From NCBI GenBank assembly GCA_029254375.1, contig JAQWXR010000018.1, forward strand, positions 1 to 64,000: 64,000 nucleotides of DNA, in the 5' to 3' direction. Positions 1-10,452 of the stretch are shown here, in pieces (position 1 is the first letter of the stretch; each line of letters opens with the position of its first letter). The position numbers and the translations under genes are program-made. The stretch is from Schleiferiaceae bacterium (GTDB lineage Bacteria; Bacteroidota; Bacteroidia; Flavobacteriales; Schleiferiaceae). A model generated the notes under the pieces. It worked only from the letters and a program-made list of their open reading frames with translations. It ran no database searches and was not told the origin of the DNA.

Positions 1-537
1 CAAGCTAAAGGCGCTACCCTAATTGGACCAAATTGCCCAGGCATCATCACGGCAGATGAAGCGAAGGTGGGTATCATGCCTGGTTTTGTCTTCAAAAAAG
101 GCAATATCGGCATCGTATCCAAGTCTGGAACCTTGACCTACGAGGCTGCCGACCAAATTTGCAAGGCAGGAATGGGCGTCACCACGGCCATCGGCATTGG
201 CGGTGACCCCATCATTGGAACTACCACCAAAGAAGCCGTTGCGCTTTTGATGAACGATCCTGACACCCATGGTATTGTCATGATCGGTGAAATTGGCGGT
301 CAATTGGAGGCTGAAGCGGGCGAATGGATTAAGGAAAACGGCACTAAGCCTGTGGTAGGTTTCATCGCTGGTGAAACGGCCCCAGTAGGCCGTACAATGG
401 GCCATGCAGGTGCCATTGTAGGTGGTGCAGAAGACACCGCGCAGGCTAAAAAAGCAATTCTTCGCGATTGCGGGGTGCACGTGGTGGACTCTCCCGCGGA
501 CATCGGTAGCAAAATGGCGGAATTATTTGGCAAATGA
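1..537 (+). CDS. sucD: Succinyl-CoA ligase (ADP-forming) subunit alpha, 3' part (5' truncated by window edge)
   Basis: Frame open from base 1 (QAKGATLIGPNCPGIITADEAKVGIMPG...); GNIGIVSKSGTLTYEA, GHAGAIVGG motifs of SucD. Confidence 0.95.
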   Translation, partial: QAKGATLIGPNCPGIITADEAKVGIMPGFVFKKGNIGIVSKSGTLTYEAADQICKAGMGVTTAIGIGGDPIIGTTTKEAVALLMNDPDTHGIVMIGEIGGQLEAEAGEWIKENGTKPVVGFIAGETAPVGRTMGHAGAIVGGAEDTAQAKKAILRDCGVHVVDSPADIGSKMAELFGK

Positions 538-1367
538 GCACCATCTGGTACGAAGGAAATCGTCTGAGCGACGCGGAAGGCCAAGCCTTTTCGCGTCGTT
601 CGCATTTGTATGGGGACGGATTGTTCGAAACGATGCGTGTTCACCGTGGTAAGATTTGCTTTTGGGAATCCCATTATTTCCGCTTGATGGCAAGCATGCG
701 TATCCTGCGAATGGAGATCCCCGAGGCTTGGAGTCCGGATGAATTAGAGGCGGAACTAATTTCTTGCTTGCCTTCGGGGTCTTGGGATTGTCGTCTTCGC
801 TTGTCTGTTTGGCGTTCAGGTGGCTTGGGCTATGCTCCAAGCACGAATGGCGTTGAGCATGCCATCTACGTGCAAGAAATAGAAAGTTTGGGCTATCCTC
901 ACCCTCCTAAAACCTTAAAGGTGGATGTCTTTCAGGAGCACAAAAAGGCGCCAGGGCTATTGAGTAGTTTAAAATCAAGTCAGTCAGCGCTCTATATCTT
1001 AGCTGCCCAATTTGCTGTTGAACAAAGCTTGGATGATGTCATCCTTCTTGGCTTGGATAATCGGATTTTGGAAACGAGCCGTGGGAACCTCTTCGTACTT
1101 AAGGGAATAGAATTGACTACGGCCCCTCTGAGTGCGGGGGCTTTGCGTGGGGTGATTCGTGAACAGGTACTTCGACTAGCTCCAGGATTGGGCCTTGAGG
1201 TCAAAGAGGAAGCATTGAGCCCATTTGCCTTGCTTGACGCAGATGAAATTTGGATGAGCAATGCCATCGATGGCATATCCACGGTAACAAACTATCGAAA
1301 ATCCATCTACAGCGCTTTGCACGCAGGGCGTATGCAAAATGCCCTACGAGCGTCGGCATTATTCTAA
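534..1367 (+). CDS. Aminotransferase class IV (aminodeoxychorismate lyase / branched-chain aminotransferase-like)
   Basis: GDGLFETMRV near N-term, SRGNLFVL and GALRGVIREQVL motifs of class IV PLP fold; 4-nt overlap with sucD. Confidence 0.85.
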   Translation: MSTIWYEGNRLSDAEGQAFSRRSHLYGDGLFETMRVHRGKICFWESHYFRLMASMRILRMEIPEAWSPDELEAELISCLPSGSWDCRLRLSVWRSGGLGYAPSTNGVEHAIYVQEIESLGYPHPPKTLKVDVFQEHKKAPGLLSSLKSSQSALYILAAQFAVEQSLDDVILLGLDNRILETSRGNLFVLKGIELTTAPLSAGALRGVIREQVLRLAPGLGLEVKEEALSPFALLDADEIWMSNAIDGISTVTNYRKSIYSALHAGRMQNALRASALF

Positions 1368-1948
1368 TTTAGCTGAGGCTCTTTAGGGGCATTGCTCCAC
1401 AAGCGAAAATCTGGAGGAAGTTGATTTTTTAATGCCTGGTAGAGCTCTCGTTGGGGGCTCAGGCAATTAACAGACTTTCCTGGAATGACAGCCCAACTTC
1501 CCTCATTGATTTCGGCGGTTAACTGCCCCGGAGACCAGCCGGAGTAGCCCGCAAAGAAGCGAATATGCCCAGGGGCCAATAATCCATCCCGCAGGGCCGT
1601 GTGCATGGCTTCAAATTCTCCGCCCCAATGCAGAAATCCATCAATAGAACGCGCTTGAGGGATGATGTCGGGTCGGCAGTGCAAAAAGAATACCATGTCC
1701 TGGTCGACAGGGCCTCCGATATGCAGTGGTGCTTTGGGCCACGTACCTTCGAGAGCGTCTGGCCAATGGAACGTGGTCTGATCATTGAGCATTAAGCCCA
1801 CCGTGCCCTCCTCATCATGTTCAGTGATGAGGATAACCCCACGGTGGAAATTTTCATCTTCTAATAAAGGGTGGGCTAATAAAACCTGTCCTCGTTCCAT
1901 TCTATATGCTATTGGCTGCGCCATATCCTCTAATTTAGCAATATCCAT
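1364..1948 (-). CDS. YqgE/AlgH family protein
   Basis: GQVLLAHPLLEDENFHRGVILITEHDEEGTVGLMLN motif; start could be 1948 or 1924. Confidence 0.85.
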   Translation of the reverse strand: MDIAKLEDMAQPIAYRMERGQVLLAHPLLEDENFHRGVILITEHDEEGTVGLMLNDQTTFHWPDALEGTWPKAPLHIGGPVDQDMVFFLHCRPDIIPQARSIDGFLHWGGEFEAMHTALRDGLLAPGHIRFFAGYSGWSPGQLTAEINEGSWAVIPGKSVNCLSPQRELYQALKNQLPPDFRLWSNAPKEPQLN

Positions 1949-2579
1949 GAGTTTACACGACGACCGCAAAGAATACCAGTTAGATCAATTGGATGACGGG
2001 GCTAAATCCTTGAATCCCATTATCTTGTTTGAGAAATGGCTCGAGAATTACCGCCAAAGTGGAGTAGCGGATGCTACGGCATTTGCTCTGAGTACGGTCG
2101 GAGAAGACGGAACCCCCGATGCTCGTATAGTTCTTCTCAAGGAACTCAGTGAGGGTTCTTTGATTTTCTATACCCACTACAGCTCAAAGAAAGGCCGAGA
2201 TTTAGCGTTTCATCCGCAGGCCCATGCATTGTTCTTTTGGCGGGAGATGGAGCGTCAAATTCGGATTTCAGGATCTGTGATTCAAGTGCCCTCTGAAAAA
2301 AGTGATGCATACTTTGCCTCACGTCCGACTGGGAGCCAGCGAGGTGCCATGGCTTCGAATCAATCAGCGGCAGTGGCCTCAAGATCGGTCATGGAAGAGA
2401 AATTTGAGGCTCAAGGAGCGATACCCGATGAGGCATTGCAACGACCTCAACTTTGGGGCGGATACGCTTTGCGCATAGAACGAATAGAATTCTGGCAAGG
2501 TCGACCAAGCCGGATGCACGATCGTATTGCCTATACTTTAAAAGATCATCGCTGGGAGGCTCAGCGACTTGAACCCTGA
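1947..2579 (+). CDS. pdxH: Pyridoxamine 5'-phosphate oxidase
   Basis: DARIVLLKEL, FYTHYSSKKGRDLAFHPQAHALFFWREMERQIRISG, ESWQGRPSRMHDR-like C-term; start placed at MSLHDDRKEY. Confidence 0.93.
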   Translation: MSLHDDRKEYQLDQLDDGAKSLNPIILFEKWLENYRQSGVADATAFALSTVGEDGTPDARIVLLKELSEGSLIFYTHYSSKKGRDLAFHPQAHALFFWREMERQIRISGSVIQVPSEKSDAYFASRPTGSQRGAMASNQSAAVASRSVMEEKFEAQGAIPDEALQRPQLWGGYALRIERIEFWQGRPSRMHDRIAYTLKDHRWEAQRLEP

Positions 2580-2586
2580 AACTATG

Positions 2587-3594
2587 ATGTCTAAGACGAT
2601 TTCTTTCGCTGTAATCGGTTGCGGTCGGATAGGCCAGCGCCATATGGAAATGATCAAGAATCTTCCAGGAGCTGAGTTGACGGCGCTGTGTGACGTGCTT
2701 AGCGCCGGTGATTTAGGGATAGATACATCCATTCCTCTCTACGCAACAGTCTCTACAATGCTCCAAGCCCATCCTGCGCTCGATGTGGTAGCGATCGCCA
2801 CACCCAATGGCTTCCATGCGGACCATGCCCTTCAGGTAATTGCTGCGGGAGCTCATCCAATTATTGAAAAGCCGATGGCCTTGAAACGGAGCGATGCAGA
2901 AAAAGTGCTCCATTTAGCACTTCAAAAAGGCAAGTATGTATTTGGAGTAATGCAAAATCGCTATTCACCGCCCAGCGCTTGGCTCAAAGAAGTAGTAGAG
3001 CAGGGCTTAATGGGTGAAATATATCAGGTTCACGTGGACTGCTTCTGGAATCGCGATGATCGCTACTATCATTCGGGCGGTTGGCATGGAACCAAAAAAT
3101 TAGATGGTGGAACGCTGTTTACCCAGTTTAGCCACTTCATTGACATACTCTATTGGCTATTTGGGGACATTCAGCCAACTTCTGTCCGCCTGAATAACTT
3201 CAATCATGCGCATAGTATTGAATTTGAAGATTCGGGCATGGTGCACTTTGACTTGGCCCAAGGGGGAGTGGGGTCATTGAATTATTCCACCTCCGTTTGG
3301 GATTCCAATCTTGAGTCGAGTATGACCATCATTGGGGAAAAGGGCTCAATCAAGGTTGCAGGCCAGTATATGAATGAGGTAGCGCACTGCAATATTGAGG
3401 GCTACCAGATGCCCACGCTTAAGCCCAGTAATCCGCCAAACAACTACGGTCCCTATAAGGGGTCTGCAGCCAATCATAGTTATGTCTACGAAAATGTCAT
3501 GGCCGTTCTTCATGGCAAAGGGCCTATTACAACGAACGCCCTGGAGGGATTGAAGGTTGTTGATATTATAGAACGCATCTACGCCAAGGCCTAA
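2587..3594 (+). CDS. Gfo/Idh/MocA family oxidoreductase
   Basis: N-terminal Rossmann FAVIGCGRIGQRHMEMI; IIEKPMAL (EKP) motif; alternative start 2569. Confidence 0.9.
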   Translation: MSKTISFAVIGCGRIGQRHMEMIKNLPGAELTALCDVLSAGDLGIDTSIPLYATVSTMLQAHPALDVVAIATPNGFHADHALQVIAAGAHPIIEKPMALKRSDAEKVLHLALQKGKYVFGVMQNRYSPPSAWLKEVVEQGLMGEIYQVHVDCFWNRDDRYYHSGGWHGTKKLDGGTLFTQFSHFIDILYWLFGDIQPTSVRLNNFNHAHSIEFEDSGMVHFDLAQGGVGSLNYSTSVWDSNLESSMTIIGEKGSIKVAGQYMNEVAHCNIEGYQMPTLKPSNPPNNYGPYKGSAANHSYVYENVMAVLHGKGPITTNALEGLKVVDIIERIYAKA

Positions 3595-3612
3595 GTTGGC
3601 TTTTGAGTGAAT

Positions 3613-3639
3613 AAAAAAAGCCGCCCATGGGCGGCTTTT
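3613..3639. terminator. Bidirectional Rho-independent-type hairpin between convergent genes
   Basis: AAAAGCCGCCCATGGGCGGCTTTT: near-perfect stem flanked by A and T tracts. Confidence 0.85.
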
Positions 3640-3663
3640 GCGTTTAGGTGATTTTGGGTGGAA

Positions 3664-3933
3664 TTAAAGCTTGCCGCTCAATTCAGCGCCCGCCTTAAAC
3701 TTAGCTACTTTCTTGGCTGCAATTTTAATAGTCGCACCCGTCTGTGGGTTACGGCCCTCACGCGCACCACGAACGGAGACGCTAAATGTACCGAAGCCAA
3801 CAAGAGAGACTTTATCTCCTGATGCCAATGCGCTACCTACTGAGTTAGTGACTGAGTCCAATGCTGATTTTGCCTGCGCCTTGGAGATTCCTGCGTCTGC
3901 AGCGATGGCGTCGATGAGTTGTGCCTTGTTCAT
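3664..3933 (-). CDS. HU family DNA-binding protein
   Basis: [28 protein letters not shown]...[28 protein letters not shown]. Confidence 0.96.
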   Translation of the reverse strand: MNKAQLIDAIAADAGISKAQAKSALDSVTNSVGSALASGDKVSLVGFGTFSVSVRGAREGRNPQTGATIKIAAKKVAKFKAGAELSGKL

Positions 3934-3975
3934 GCTTTTGAATTTAAAAGATTAAAAATTTGTTTTGGTCACTAA

Positions 3976-4005
3976 CAAATATAAACGAATACTCAGTCCA
4001 CACAA
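3976..4005 (-). promoter_or_regulatory. Candidate Bacteroidetes-type promoter for HU gene (-33 TTG, 19-nt spacer, -7 TATATTTG)
   Basis: Minus strand TTG (4003-4005), 19 nt, TATATTTG (3976-3983), matches TTG-N19-TAnnTTTG. Confidence 0.6.
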
Positions 4006-4009
4006 GGCT

Positions 4010-4978
4010 TTAAGCGGATTTTAGCCCGCTAAGGGTAAATTCCCCTCTAAGTCGAAAGCCCCGAAGGAAGTCTATGGCTTTCATTTTACGCTTTCCAGGC
4101 CATTGAATTTCATGAATATTTAGAACTCCCTCACCTTGAGATAAATGCACACTGTTATTTGAAATAATAAGTTTAATACTCAATGCATAATCACCTGTAT
4201 TACAATCATTTAATTTTTCTGATGAAAAAACCTTTATACGGCCATTTATGGCTTCATCTAAGAGGAAACTCGCACCAGGGAAGGGATCGCATGCTCTAAT
4301 ACGGTCATGGACTTGATCTAAAGTTTTCAACAAGTCTAATTGCCCAAATGGTTGATAAATTTTGGGAGCTGATCGCAAGTCATTTGAGACTATTTGGCTC
4401 TTTGCGATTAGTTTTTGGTTAAATAGTCCATCAATTGTACGCACAGCCAGACCTGCGCCTGCAATCATTAAGCGCTGATACACGGATGAAATGGGCTCGT
4501 TTTCGCCAATCTGAAGCACTTCTTGGAGCAAGATGCCCCCCTCATCAATCCGTTCATTGAGCAAAAAGGTCGTTACCCCTGTTTGCTTTTCTCCGTTCGC
4601 GATGGCCCATTGGATAGGAGCTGCACCGCGATAATCGGGAAGCAATGAGGCATGTACGTTGAATGTGCCAAATGGAGGCATTCCCCAAACGGCTTGAGGC
4701 AGCATGCGAAATGCAACGACGACAAAGATATCCGCTCGGAAGCTTGCCAATGTGCTTAAGAATCCAGGGTCTTGGAGCTTTTCTGCCTTGAGCAAAGAGA
4801 GATTTAAACGCTCTGCTGTTTCCGAAACGTGAGATGCCTGCATTTTGAGACCCCGACCGGCAGGTTTGTCTGAGGCAGTAACCACCGCGACCACTTCTAT
4901 CTCTGGGCAGGCAACCAGTGCTTCAAGCGTTGCCGAAGCAAATTCGGGGGTTCCAAAGAAAATAATGCGTGTGCTCAT
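4010..4978 (-). CDS. fmt: Methionyl-tRNA formyltransferase
   Basis: RIIFFGTPEFASATLEAL; NVHASLLPDYRGAAPIQWAIANGEKQTGVTTF (SLLP motif). Confidence 0.96.
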   Translation of the reverse strand: MSTRIIFFGTPEFASATLEALVACPEIEVVAVVTASDKPAGRGLKMQASHVSETAERLNLSLLKAEKLQDPGFLSTLASFRADIFVVVAFRMLPQAVWGMPPFGTFNVHASLLPDYRGAAPIQWAIANGEKQTGVTTFLLNERIDEGGILLQEVLQIGENEPISSVYQRLMIAGAGLAVRTIDGLFNQKLIAKSQIVSNDLRSAPKIYQPFGQLDLLKTLDQVHDRIRACDPFPGASFLLDEAINGRIKVFSSEKLNDCNTGDYALSIKLIISNNSVHLSQGEGVLNIHEIQWPGKRKMKAIDFLRGFRLRGEFTLSGLKSA

Positions 4979-6864
4979 GCTAGTTGATAGATGCCTTGAC
5001 TAGTTCGTTCCCACAAATGTCGTTCAATTCCGTCGCGCAGGGCTTTGGCCACAAGAGCTTCCTGGTCAGGGAGAACTTTCATTAAAGACGCGGCATTCGC
5101 AGGCGCCTGCTCTAGTAAGGCCAAAATGTGGGCTTGAATCGCAAAAGGCCCTCGTTCTATGGTCTCCGTACATCGGTCACATCGGCCACAGTCCTCGGTG
5201 ATATCTTCATGGAAGTACGTTAGAAGCCCACGCATCCGACATTGCTTCCCATGAAGGATAGCCAGCATGCCTTCAGCCCGCAGACCTTTTGCTGTCATCA
5301 TAGCCTGAACCTTTTTCCTAGGGATGGGCATATAGCCCTCGGCTTCACGTGCCATCGTCCAGATAATCTGTGTTTTACTTTCTATATGCTCCCATCGCAA
5401 GATGCCTGCGCTTTGCAGCTTATTCAGCGCATCGTAGAGTGCCGGAATAGCCAGGTCAAGAGTTTTAGCTAAGGCTTTTGGGGAGAAAGGAACAGCCCCT
5501 TGGCTAGATCCGGGATCCTTTCGAGCAATAGCATAGGCTACATAGGCGTATGAAGGAAGTGACTCCGCGGCAAGGACAAGAGCCTCCCCATGAACAATCA
5601 TCTGCACATGGGACTGGTTTTTCCACCCGTCATGAAGCCGGAACAGACCTTCTCTCTCCATAGTTTGCAGGCCAAGTGCAATCCAACGACGAGGTCGCCC
5701 TAGTTGCTCACTCAGCTGGTCTAGGTCAATCGTTTGACGAAAATCTTTGCCATCTCCAACAGCGACTTGGCCCAGGCTGGCTATTCGATTATATAGGGTT
5801 GAGAGATCTTCCCAGGTGATTCTTTCTTCGTTCAAGCGTCTACGGAAACTCTGCTCCACGCGCGGATCCAGAAAGAAATGCGCCTCGGCTGAAGCGCCAT
5901 CTCGGCCAGCACGGCCAATTTCTTGATAATAGGCCTCCGGTGAGTCTGGGATATCGATGTGAAATACTTGACGCACGTTGGATTGATCGATACCCATGCC
6001 AAAGGCGTTGGTGGCTACCATGGTTGATTGCGCGCCTTCGGACCACGCTTTCTGCTGTCGACTTCGGTCTTCAGCACTCATTCCTGCATGGTATGCGCCT
6101 GCGGGGATGCCTTGATCGGAAAGACGTTTAGCCCACTGAACGGTTTGACTTCGACTCCGAGTATAAATGATTTGGCGCCCTTGGCTGGGCGTAATCCACT
6201 GAATTAGGCTGCGCTCGCGCTGTTGGCTTGAATGGATATGGATGCCCAAATTTGGCCGTGCAAAAGATTTTTTAAATACACGGGCTTGCTCTAGGGATAG
6301 AAGTACTTGAATATCTCGTAAAACATCAGGCGTAGCGGAAGCCGTGACCGCCAAACAGGGGAGATGGCCTATTTTCTCACGAAGGCGCCCTAATTGAGTA
6401 TAACTCGGCCTAAAGTCATGCCCCCACTGGCTGATGCAATGAGCTTCGTCGATGGCGAGGAGGCCCAGAGGCAAATAAGGCAGTCGGCTCATAAAACGGC
6501 CAGATAAGGCACGTTCTGGAGAGAGGTAAAGAAAGGAAAACTCTCCAGCAATGGCTCTATCCATGACTTGATCCCAGTCACGTGCATCAATATCTCCTGC
6601 CAAAGACAAGGCGGAGATGCCTCTTCGCTGTAATTCCGCAACTTGATCTTCCATGAGGGAAATTAATGGAGAAATCACTAGGGTGCAGGCTTCGCGCGCC
6701 AAACCTGGAACTTGAAAGCAGATGGATTTGCCCCCTCCGGTCGGCAGAAGGGCTATGCCGTCATTCCCAAGGGCAATGTGATGGACGATGTCTTCCTGTC
6801 CGGGGCGAAATTGCTCATGACCCCAGACGCGCTGCAAGAGAATCCGCAATGACTCAGTGGTCAC
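4975..6864 (-). CDS. recQ: ATP-dependent DNA helicase RecQ
   Basis: LLPTGGGKSICFQVPG, DEAHCISQWGHDFRPSY, QEIGRAGRDG, zinc cysteines CRMRGLLTYF...CGRCDRC; GTG start at 6864 preferred over the longer ORF; ATGA overlap with fmt. Confidence 0.92.
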   Translation of the reverse strand: MTTESLRILLQRVWGHEQFRPGQEDIVHHIALGNDGIALLPTGGGKSICFQVPGLAREACTLVISPLISLMEDQVAELQRRGISALSLAGDIDARDWDQVMDRAIAGEFSFLYLSPERALSGRFMSRLPYLPLGLLAIDEAHCISQWGHDFRPSYTQLGRLREKIGHLPCLAVTASATPDVLRDIQVLLSLEQARVFKKSFARPNLGIHIHSSQQRERSLIQWITPSQGRQIIYTRSRSQTVQWAKRLSDQGIPAGAYHAGMSAEDRSRQQKAWSEGAQSTMVATNAFGMGIDQSNVRQVFHIDIPDSPEAYYQEIGRAGRDGASAEAHFFLDPRVEQSFRRRLNEERITWEDLSTLYNRIASLGQVAVGDGKDFRQTIDLDQLSEQLGRPRRWIALGLQTMEREGLFRLHDGWKNQSHVQMIVHGEALVLAAESLPSYAYVAYAIARKDPGSSQGAVPFSPKALAKTLDLAIPALYDALNKLQSAGILRWEHIESKTQIIWTMAREAEGYMPIPRKKVQAMMTAKGLRAEGMLAILHGKQCRMRGLLTYFHEDITEDCGRCDRCTETIERGPFAIQAHILALLEQAPANAASLMKVLPDQEALVAKALRDGIERHLWERTSQGIYQLA

Positions 6865-7417
6865 GAAGATGATGTAGCATGAAATCCACACGTTCCTGCA
6901 CGGATGCATGGGGCACGATGACGAGACGATAGCCTGCAGCGGTATACGTGTCCACGAGGGACTGGTGGATTGCGTTGCAGGTGCTGTAGGGCTCCCAACG
7001 GCCTTCATCCATTTCATAAATCTGTTCCCATGGCGGGAAAATGAAGACGTCTTCGTGGTACGGAAAACGGCTTGGATTCATTTCCTCTGGGATACTCTTC
7101 TCTCCGGCATCCATGTACGCGAGAATATCAAGGATCGATCGGTCGTAAAAGACAGATCCAGACAACCAATCCGCTGCTTTATGTTGTTCTGCACGGAGTT
7201 TCCATAGGGCTTTGGAAAAAGCAATTAAGTTCCTCCATGGATCGCTACCTCCTTCGCCGTAGCCTGTCTCTTCCCAATATTCGCGTGACACTTCTTTCAT
7301 CACTGAAAATCCTTGAGCTTCCATCGCTTGCACTACCGTGGACTTGCCAGTGCCTGGTGCTCCAGTTAAAACAATTCGTCTCACGGAAGAACTTACATTG
7401 TTACTTTTGGTATTCAT
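6854..7417 (-). CDS. AAA family ATPase / P-loop kinase-like protein (AAA_28-type)
   Basis: VLTGAPGTGKSTVVQAMEAQGF Walker A; FYDRSILDILAYMDA; 11-nt overlap with recQ start. Confidence 0.75.
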   Translation of the reverse strand: MNTKSNNVSSSVRRIVLTGAPGTGKSTVVQAMEAQGFSVMKEVSREYWEETGYGEGGSDPWRNLIAFSKALWKLRAEQHKAADWLSGSVFYDRSILDILAYMDAGEKSIPEEMNPSRFPYHEDVFIFPPWEQIYEMDEGRWEPYSTCNAIHQSLVDTYTAAGYRLVIVPHASVQERVDFMLHHLRDH

Positions 7418-7684
7418 ATGGAAGCGAGTGCGTTTAAAGAATTACTGGAACAAAACTACACTTGGCCCAGCATTTACATGTTTAAATTTGTTTGTCCGGC
7501 AAGTAATGAAAATATTGCCTTCTTGGGTAGTCTTTTCAATTCAGAAACGGCTGAAATTCAGATCCGAAGTTCGTCCAAGGGGAATTACATAAGCGTCACT
7601 GCCAAGGAGTTAATGCTCTCCGCCGATAAGGTAATTGAGCGTTACAGCAAGGTTCGGACGATTCCGGGATTACTTTCCCTCTAA
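7418..7684 (+). CDS. DUF493 family protein
   Basis: FKELLEQNYTWPSIYMFKFVCPAS...[37 protein letters not shown]. Confidence 0.85.
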   Translation: MEASAFKELLEQNYTWPSIYMFKFVCPASNENIAFLGSLFNSETAEIQIRSSSKGNYISVTAKELMLSADKVIERYSKVRTIPGLLSL

Positions 7685-10291
7685 CTCCTCCGGCTTCACT
7701 TCTTCGGACTCACTTTTCTCTTTTTTCGGCATTGATTTCTTACTCACCTTGGGTTTGGATTCTTCTTGGCTCTCAGGGGACTCCGTGCGTTCGATTCGAA
7801 GTGAAAGAATTTCTGCATCCGTTTCCGTCGTAAAGAAGATTGAGTCTCCCGGCTGCGCTTGGCCCTTGACAATTTCTTCCGCCAACGGATCCTCCACAAA
7901 CTTCTGAATCGCCCGAGCTAAGGGGCGAGCGCCATATTTTGGATCGTAGCCTTTTTCACCAATAAAATGAATAGCGGCCTCGTTTAAGTTTAATTGATAG
8001 CCAATCGCATCCATTCGCCGAATCAATGCCTCCGCTTCGATTTTTACAATTTTGGCTATGTCCTCTTTTTCGAGCGAATTGAACACCACTACATCGTCAA
8101 TTCGATTCAAGAATTCGGGGGCAAACGCTTTTTTGAGGGCGCTTTCAATCACGCCCTTGGCAAGTTCGTCCGCCTTTCCTTCACGCGTTTGGGTGCCAAA
8201 TCCCACTCCCGCTCCGAAATCCTTCAATTGACGTGATCCAATATTGGATGTCATGATGATCAATGTATTTTTAAAATCCACCTTTCGACCCAAACTATCA
8301 GTCATATGGCCTTCATCCAAGGCCTGAAGCATTAGGTTGAAAATATCGGGATGCGCTTTTTCAATTTCATCTAGGAGCACCACGGAATAGGGCTTCCGAC
8401 GCACCTTCTCTGTCAATTGACCACCTTCTTCATACCCTACGTACCCTGGAGGCGCTCCCACCAAACGGGAAAGAGCGAATCGCTCCATATACTCAGACAT
8501 ATCGATCCGAACCAAGGCGTCCGCTGAATCAAACAATTGAACAGCGATTTCCTTGGCTAATTGAGTTTTTCCTACCCCCGTTGGTCCAAGGAAAATAAAT
8601 GAGCCGATAGGCTTATTTGGGTCTTTTAATCCAGCCCGGTTACGCTGAATGGCCCGAACTACTTTGCTGACCGCCGTGTCTTGGCCAATGATCTTCGACT
8701 TGATGCTGTCCTCCATTTTGGCCAATTTGTCCAACTCCTGTTTGGCTACCTTCCTTACAGGGATGCCAGTCATCATGGAAACTACTTCGGCAATGTGATC
8801 TTCCGTTACAGGCTGACGATTCTCCCGGAGGTCTTCTTCCCATTTGGCTTGAGCCTTGCTCAGTGCTACTTCAATATTCTTCTCATCATCTCGAAGTTTA
8901 GCCGCTTCTTCATAGCGCTGACGACGAACCACTTCCATTTTTTTCTGACGGATGTTTTCAAGGCTTCTTTCTAAATCGGCCACTTCTTCGGGAACGACTA
9001 TACTCGTGATGTGCACCCTGCTGCCCGCTTCGTCCAAAGCGTCAATGGCTTTGTCAGGGAGGTGCCGGTCCGATACGTATCGAACCGTCAAGCGTACACA
9101 GGCCTCCAAGGCTTCGGGGCTGTATATGACATTGTGATGTTCCTCGTATTTGGGTTTGAGATTTTCCAGAATTTGAAGCGTTTCCTCCGGGCTGGGAGGA
9201 TCCACCATGACTTTTTGGAAACGCCGCTCCAAAGCACCATCTTTTTCGATGTATTGGCGGTACTCATCCAAGGTAGTTGCTCCGATGCATTGAATTTCTC
9301 CACGGGCCAAGGCCGGTTTAAACATATTGCTCGCATCCAAGGAGCCGGTGGCTCCTCCAGCTCCAACAATGGTGTGTAATTCATCAATGAATAGGATGAT
9401 GTCGTCGTTTTTTTCGAGTTCATTCATCAAGGCTTTCATGCGCTCCTCGAATTGACCGCGGTATTTGGTTCCGGCTACAAGGGAAGCCAGATCCAAGGTC
9501 ACTACCCGTTTGCCGAAAAGCACACGGCTTACTTTTTTCTTGATAATACGAAGAGCCAATCCTTCCGCAATAGCTGATTTGCCTACTCCTGGTTCGCCGA
9601 TGAGCAGAGGGTTGTTTTTTTTCCGTCGAGAAAGAATTTGGCTAACGCGTTCAATTTCTTTCTCCCGCCCGACAACGGGGTCTAATTTATCTTCTTCGGC
9701 GAGTTTGGTCAGATCTCTTCCAAAATTGTCGAGTACCGGCGTTTTACTCTTTGGATCTGCGCTCGCCTTACGGGAGGAGCGTGGGATAGGGTTTTCGTCA
9801 TCGTCTTCGTCCTGTAAGGATGCAATCGGCTGACTGCGACTAGCGCTAGAATCATCCATGAATTTGGTCTGATATTCTGCTTTGACAGATTCATATTCGA
9901 CTCCCATATTCTTAAAAATGCCGGTCACAGGGTCGTTTTCGTTGCGCAGAATGCATAATAGAAGGTGGGCGGTGCGTATCACCGCACTTGCGTAGAGTTT
10001 GGCTTCTAGAAAGGTTGTTTTGAGGGCTTTTTCAGCCTGACGTGTGAGGGGGATGTTCTTCCTAGGGGCAGAACTGGCGTCACCTAAGTCGGTTAAGCCT
10101 TCCACTTTTTCACGCAAGACGCTCAAATCCACGCCCATAGAGCGAAGGATCTCCACGGCTGAGCCGTCGCCTTCGCGCACCAGTCCTAAGATTAAATGTT
10201 CAGTACCTATGCTGTCATGCCCCAGGCGTAGGGCCTCTTCCTTGCTGTAGCCGATGACGTCTTTGACGCGCGGGGAAAAATTCTCATCCAT
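7670..10291 (-). CDS. clpC: ATP-dependent Clp protease ATP-binding subunit ClpC-like
   Basis: Clp N-domain [36 protein letters not shown]; two Walker A motifs [15 protein letters not shown] and [18 protein letters not shown]-like middle region; start set at MDENFS. Confidence 0.95.
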   Translation of the reverse strand: MDENFSPRVKDVIGYSKEEALRLGHDSIGTEHLILGLVREGDGSAVEILRSMGVDLSVLREKVEGLTDLGDASSAPRKNIPLTRQAEKALKTTFLEAKLYASAVIRTAHLLLCILRNENDPVTGIFKNMGVEYESVKAEYQTKFMDDSSASRSQPIASLQDEDDDENPIPRSSRKASADPKSKTPVLDNFGRDLTKLAEEDKLDPVVGREKEIERVSQILSRRKKNNPLLIGEPGVGKSAIAEGLALRIIKKKVSRVLFGKRVVTLDLASLVAGTKYRGQFEERMKALMNELEKNDDIILFIDELHTIVGAGGATGSLDASNMFKPALARGEIQCIGATTLDEYRQYIEKDGALERRFQKVMVDPPSPEETLQILENLKPKYEEHHNVIYSPEALEACVRLTVRYVSDRHLPDKAIDALDEAGSRVHITSIVVPEEVADLERSLENIRQKKMEVVRRQRYEEAAKLRDDEKNIEVALSKAQAKWEEDLRENRQPVTEDHIAEVVSMMTGIPVRKVAKQELDKLAKMEDSIKSKIIGQDTAVSKVVRAIQRNRAGLKDPNKPIGSFIFLGPTGVGKTQLAKEIAVQLFDSADALVRIDMSEYMERFALSRLVGAPPGYVGYEEGGQLTEKVRRKPYSVVLLDEIEKAHPDIFNLMLQALDEGHMTDSLGRKVDFKNTLIIMTSNIGSRQLKDFGAGVGFGTQTREGKADELAKGVIESALKKAFAPEFLNRIDDVVVFNSLEKEDIAKIVKIEAEALIRRMDAIGYQLNLNEAAIHFIGEKGYDPKYGARPLARAIQKFVEDPLAEEIVKGQAQPGDSIFFTTETDAEILSLRIERTESPESQEESKPKVSKKSMPKKEKSESEEVKPEELEGK

Positions 10292-10452
10292 ACTTCCAAA
10301 GTAACCAATACAATGCCAACACTTGGCGTTGTGTTTGAAAGAACATTTATAAACAGCAAATTGTGCATAAAACGCCTCTAAAATCCGCGTCAATCCTGAA
10401 TATATGGGGTATTCAAGGCGTATTTTTGAACAATACACTATAATCTGACAAA

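Noticed and set aside
19-480. 153-aa minus-strand ORF antisense to sucD
   Set aside because: Shadow ORF of a highly conserved gene; no family features
6865-7017. N-terminal extension of RecQ ORF
   Set aside because: Antisense-free but overlaps the AAA ATPase coding sequence in another frame; GTG at 6864 gives a normal RecQ N-terminus
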